Below, piece after piece: positions 61,160-64,000 of a DNA stretch of 64,000 nt. Within the stretch, counting starts at the first letter, position 1. The number at the start of each line of letters is the position of its first letter. The notes under the pieces are model-generated. The model worked only from the letters and a program-made list of their open reading frames with translations. It ran no database searches and was not told the DNA's origin. This stretch comes from Sipunculus nudus (taxonomy: Eukaryota > Annelida > Sipuncula > Golfingiida > Sipunculidae), in contig CM049314.1 of the NCBI GenBank assembly GCA_026874595.1, forward strand, positions 77,266,300 through 77,330,299. Direction: 5' to 3'. A program made the translations under genes and the position numbers.

Positions 61160-61665
61160 CTATTCATCAAGTAAAAGGTTTGTGAGTCTTTGTTTAGCTA
61201 TTTCACTAGACAGGAAAGCTTTCCAGTCTCTTGGGACTTTAGTCAAGGGTCCACTTACCATGTAAGGTTTTGGAGAGCCTCTTCTGGCTCTCCCGACTCC
61301 CTTTATTGACAAAGGAAAATATAAATCTGTGAAAAAATCTATTAGCTGCACTTTAGGAAGTTGGCTGAAGAGGCTTTGTGCAAGCTCACCAAAAGATTTG
61401 GGCAAGGCCAGTTGTGCCTGTTGAACAGCCATGTCATCGATGGCACAGCTTGTGTCACCAGTTGCTCTTCCTGTGATACTAGATTCACATTCAAGGGCAT
61501 GCATAAGATTAGACTTCTCTGCATTTACAGGTACACCATCTGCAGTTGCCAGAGGCCAAGTAATAGGCCCATGTTAAAAACACAGCACCTTTTGCATACT
61601 GATGTCATGGTTCCTCGCTAGCAGGACAAGTTGATCAAAAATGTTCCTTTTAGCCGTAACCTGTT
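61160..61665 (-). pseudogene. orphan-family fragment: middle segment
   Basis: One frame reads 'TAKRNIFDQLVLLARNHDIS', a stop (TAA at 61,574), 'HGPITWPLATADG', then openly from 61,504 through 'ALPKSFGELAQSLFSQLPKV' and 'VPRDWKAFLSSEIAKQRLTN' to a TAG at 61,160. The 'GP(I/L)P..LA..DG' and 'K..L...LE' spacing agrees with the family. It is separated from the preceding segment by a frameshift near 61,660. Confidence 0.75.
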
Positions 61666-62123
61666 TGGTATTTTTTGCACTTCCCTGTTACCTTGCGTGA
61701 CTTGGCTATATCAGCAAATGACTTAAGTTTGCATCTCTTGATAGGATTATGAAAGCCGTTACAGCCTTCTAGAAGTCTCTGTGAAACGAAGGTGTCATAA
61801 GCCCCTTTACCAATGGTGTCGGCCTGCCAAAGATCTTTGACAATCTCATCTTGTGCTGGTAGGCCAGAATACAGGCAATAGAGGATATCGTTGTTGTCAG
61901 CTTCAAAGGGATTGATGAATTCAGATACTGCTTTTTGAACCTTGCATGTGTCTTCCTCACTATTGATGATCCTTGAAGATTTCAGGTCTTTGTGTGAAGT
62001 GAATTCTTCGGGTTTCATGTCAGCCATTTCCAAAGTAGCCTGCTGGTAGCTTGCTCTAGCGTGGCTAGCCATACACCACCTATAGTATGCAGAGTAGTCA
62101 TTGCTAAATCCTATAATGCCACC
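61650..62123 (-). pseudogene. orphan-family fragment: central segment
   Basis: After two close stops (62,130 and 62,124) the frame continues 'GGIIGFSNDYSAYYRWCMAS' and is then open to 61,650, with 'FINPFEADNNDILYCLYSG', 'SQRLLEGCNGFHNPIKRCKL' and a basic end. The first part continues directly from the repeated 'QTINRHA..GGII' motif. Confidence 0.75.
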
Positions 62124-62342
62124 TTATCTTTAAGCATGACGGTTGATTGTCTGTTCAACCGTTAGGTCTACAGCATTTCTACAAGAAGGTGCATCTGCCT
62201 GCTCACACTAAAGCCATGTTCTTGCTAAATCATATAATGCCACCTTGGCTTTTAGCATGACGGTTGATTGTCTGTTCAATCGTTAGGTCTACAGCATTTC
62301 TACAAGAAGGTGCATCTGACCCGCTCACATTAAAGCCATTAC
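62101..62342 (-). repeat. about 121 bp tandem duplication inside the orphan pseudogene
   Basis: Two head-to-tail copies (62,101-62,221 and 62,222-62,342), both encoding 'SDAPSCRNAVDLTIEQTINR'-like sequence. The lower-coordinate copy has AAA to TAA and CAA to TAA changes and a 1 bp deletion. The duplication shifts the frame, so it inactivates the gene on its own. Confidence 0.9.
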
Positions 62343-62523
62343 TTCTGAGGAGTTCCTCTGCTCCTGGATGTGATTCATGTAGATTGAGGAGTGACAACAA
62401 GTATACAGTAGTATTTCTTGCATAATGTGGGTGATTGTAGCTGAAGAACAAAGTGCACATCCTTTGAAGGCCTGTCAGGTGCAGATCCAAATTGATCTCT
62501 TTGGTTGCTCTTTGAAACTGCAA
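62230..62523 (-). pseudogene. orphan-family fragment: segment before the duplication
   Basis: Open 97-codon segment with 'LTGLQRMCTLFFSYNHPHYA', 'NTTVYLLSLLNL' and 'AVDLTIEQTINRHAKSQGGI'. The 'NYAR(W)...Y...' and 'D...EQ.IN...K..GG' motifs are the recognisable family signatures. It ends at a stop created where the two duplicate copies meet out of frame. Confidence 0.8.
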
Positions 62524-62539
62524 GATTCACGACACTCTA

Positions 62540-62900
62540 TCTACGTACATTAGCCAAAACTGTGCAGTTTTGCCAAGCTTTTCCACATAAGAGACATTCA
62601 TTGGGAGGAAATAATATGCTTGTTGATGGAGCTTCTGATGATATCCTTCTCTTAGAACTGCAGGGTAAATCATCATTTTGGGCTTCATGGGATGGTCTCC
62701 TCTTTAACAGCTGGGTTACGTGGGTGAAGTTACTGTAGCAACATTTGTGAATTCCCTGGATTCCAATGTTGATTTGGTATATGTGAAAAAATATCGTCTA
62801 ATCGATCAGTTTCTTTGATCTAGGACTGTCTTACTTTAGCAGTTCTCTGAATTTTCTTGAAACTCTCAAGGGAAAGAGGCCGTACTTTGTTTTCGCCTTT
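62540..62900 (-). pseudogene. orphan-family fragment: N-terminal Cys/His region
   Basis: Not contained in one long open frame. The minus strand reads 'KVRPLSLESFKKIQRTAKVR', a stop (TAG at 62,820), 'DRLDDIFSHIPNQHWNPG', a frameshift near 62,755, then 'GIHKCCYSNFTHVTQLLKRR' and 'LFPPNECLLCGKAWQNC'. The 'H.-CY-.FT' and 'C..C.K' pairs are the family's N-terminal signatures. Confidence 0.65.
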
Positions 62901-63070
62901 GTAACGACAGTAATGGATTATGACAGTAATGGATTATGCACGTCAAACCAGAAGTCTTTTATTTTTGCTTGGCTCTTGCCACTTTTTTACTTTAAGGTTC
63001 ATCGGCTTCTCATCTGTGCCTTTTCTGTCATCCATCTTATAAAACTCAGCTACAGGAAACCTGCAAAATA

Positions 63071-63073
<3 letters not shown>

Positions 63074-63132
<59 letters not shown>
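63074..63132. repeat. (TA)n microsatellite
   Basis: TA array with one ACATA interruption. Confidence 0.97.
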
Positions 63133-63133
<1 letters not shown>

Positions 63134-63274
63134 TTATTAATATTTTAAGTTGAGCACATTAATATTTTAAATTTTAATTTGAGCACTTAACTAAATGCCT
63201 CCTTTGCACCCTCAACCCAATAGGTATTTCCCACCTTGTCCTGTTTCAATGGGCTTTCGCCAAATGTTTACCCC

Positions 63275-63381
63275 GCTTTCAGATAAGTTCTCTTTTGCTA
63301 TTGACTATTCACTGTTAATAACCACAATCAGACTTTTTTCCACAGTTTGAGTGTCTATATTCATCAGGGCATGTGCTGGGG

Positions 63382-63424
<43 letters not shown>

Positions 63425-63890
63425 GTATAATGGAGAGTAATCATATATCGCCTTTGTAATTATTGAAGCTTAACTTTTCTAGATGTACCAGAAAACACCC
63501 TAGAACAGTAGAAGGGCAAACAATAGAAATTATCACAATTATATTGAAATGAACGATTTTATATTGTGTATCTAACTGAAAATTCGGCGTCTTGTACACG
63601 TGGTGAAGAGTAATATAAGTTCAGGCCAATTAATTCGGAATCATGGCGACTTCTTGTGATCTTTTTCTTCTTTGTCGTTTGTTAACATAATATAAGTTTT
63701 GAGGCCATGACCTTCAACTCAATGTCAATACCTAGTCCGCTGGTTCAAGGCATACAAGGAGCTACTTCACCGAAAGTAATTTTTCATCTGTTTGCTTGAG
63801 ACCCAGTCTTCTTCTTGAAAGTCAGACCCGACGTTTCAGGGCAAATGCTCCAACGAACAGGGGGTCGGTTCACCTGCCGACTAAGCCCGC
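63275..63890. repeat. duplicated block, forward copy 2
   Basis: Pairs directly with 54,430-55,015 and inversely with 49,805-50,020 ('GACCCGACGTTTC' is the reverse complement of the 49.85 kb 'GAAACGTCGGGTC'). It is interrupted by a (TA)n run at 63,387-63,419. Confidence 0.65.
63387..63419. repeat. (TA)n microsatellite
   Basis: Alternating TA run inside the duplicated block. The 54.5 kb copy lacks it. Confidence 0.95.
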
Positions 63891-64000
63891 TGTGTTTTAT
63901 CCTTTAATTTATGCTTCTGAGAATTATTTTCTGTGCTTCAAATTGTGTTCTCCTAAACCTGCAATCTTACAAATTAGATGGATTTGCTTTTATAACTTTA

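Larger units (their letters stand above)
60150..62900 (-). pseudogene. degenerate member of an invertebrate orphan multi-copy family (PIN/FEN-like core)
   Basis: Translated minus-strand segments line up in the order of a family that I recognise as recurrent in cnidarian and molluscan genomes but for which I know no accepted name. N-terminal: 'RPLSLESF', 'HKCCYSNFTH' and 'CLLCGKAWQNC' (metal-binding-like). Then 'HPHYARNTTVYLL', 'AVDLTIEQTINRHAKSQGGI' and 'FINPFEADNNDILYCLYSG'. The core is 'SSTQEKADTKIILH', 'VRYSDTGVFILLLYF' and 'FSDCDTTSAF', resembling PIN/FEN-like nuclease acidic motifs. The C-terminal part has 'CRDALRIHVKRVNYQA', 'PPQGQGW' and a partial Cys cluster. At least five stops (62,820, 62,130, 62,124, 61,574, 61,160) and several frameshifts break it, so it is probably a pseudogene. 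Whether the family is a host gene or transposon-borne is not known to me. Confidence 0.8.
48685..63890. repeat. second duplicated region with blocks in alternating orientation
   Basis: Direct pairs: 48,685-48,975 with 57,700-57,945; 49,525-49,835 with 57,945-58,250; 51,435-51,640 with 55,230-55,945; 54,430-55,015 with 63,275-63,890. Inverted: 49,805-50,020 is the reverse complement of 54,790-55,015 and 63,665-63,890. Key anchors are 'AAAATATTAACATCA-GGTTTG', 'CGACCGTTTGTT', 'GTTAACATAATAT' and 'GTTTGAGTGT-TATATTC'. This implies duplication of a unit that itself contains an inverted pair. LINE fragments and the orphan pseudogene interrupt it. Confidence 0.65.

Overview
This is an AT-rich, gene-poor stretch of a metazoan nuclear genome. 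The evidence is long (TA)n microsatellites, tRNA-derived SINEs, degenerate non-LTR retrotransposons, a pogo/Tigger-type DNA transposon, a putative solo LTR, spliceosomal-type exon borders, and the absence of long uninterrupted reading frames or bacterial operons. The repeat flavour (degenerate ~150 bp tandem repeats, 'CAGGGGCGGATC'-type transposon ends, an orphan multi-copy gene family common in cnidarians and molluscs) suggests a marine invertebrate, most likely a mollusc. That placement is inference. No intact protein-coding gene, rRNA or functional tRNA could be supported.

Layout. About 0.6-20.7 kb is an old, strongly diverged tandem array. Short conserved blocks recur every few kb in the same order (for example 0.6/7.9/15.0 kb, 5.3/13.7/19.8 kb, 9.85/16.3 kb, 10.5/17.6 kb). 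Some blocks look like minus-strand exons with splice-like borders: a cysteine-rich one at 5,268-5,413 that is open in one copy and broken in two others, and an Ig-like reading frame near 18.5-18.75 kb. A non-autonomous pogo-like element (2.2-2.9 kb) and a SINE (8.9-9.2 kb) sit inside. Region 21-35 kb is a mixture of transposon ends, two tandem-repeat tracts (23.1-23.6 and 30.9-31.5 kb), a 317 bp near-perfect tandem duplication (24.3-24.95 kb), a putative solo LTR (27.0-27.7 kb), SINEs, and a long G-tract/C-tract hairpin (33.7 kb).

Region 35-41 kb is mostly featureless apart from microsatellites and one block (38.2 kb) related to the first array. At 41.76-43.90 kb lies a TA-flanked pogo/Tigger element with inverted termini, a broken CENP-B-type DNA-binding reading frame and a nested ~1.08 kb insertion. 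Region 48.7-63.9 kb is a second duplicated region in which related blocks alternate in orientation. It also holds two LINE fragments: a plus-strand 3' end at 50.5-51.26 kb and a minus-strand RTE-like remnant at 52.4-53.6 kb.

The clearest protein-like locus is on the minus strand at 60.15-62.9 kb. It is a degenerate member of a recurrent invertebrate orphan family with an N-terminal Cys/His-rich part, an 'EADTK...DCDTTSAF' PIN/FEN-like core and a C-terminal Cys cluster, broken by several stops, frameshifts and an internal ~121 bp tandem duplication. There is no working pathway here. The interest lies in decayed tandem gene or segment arrays and in the history of mobile elements.
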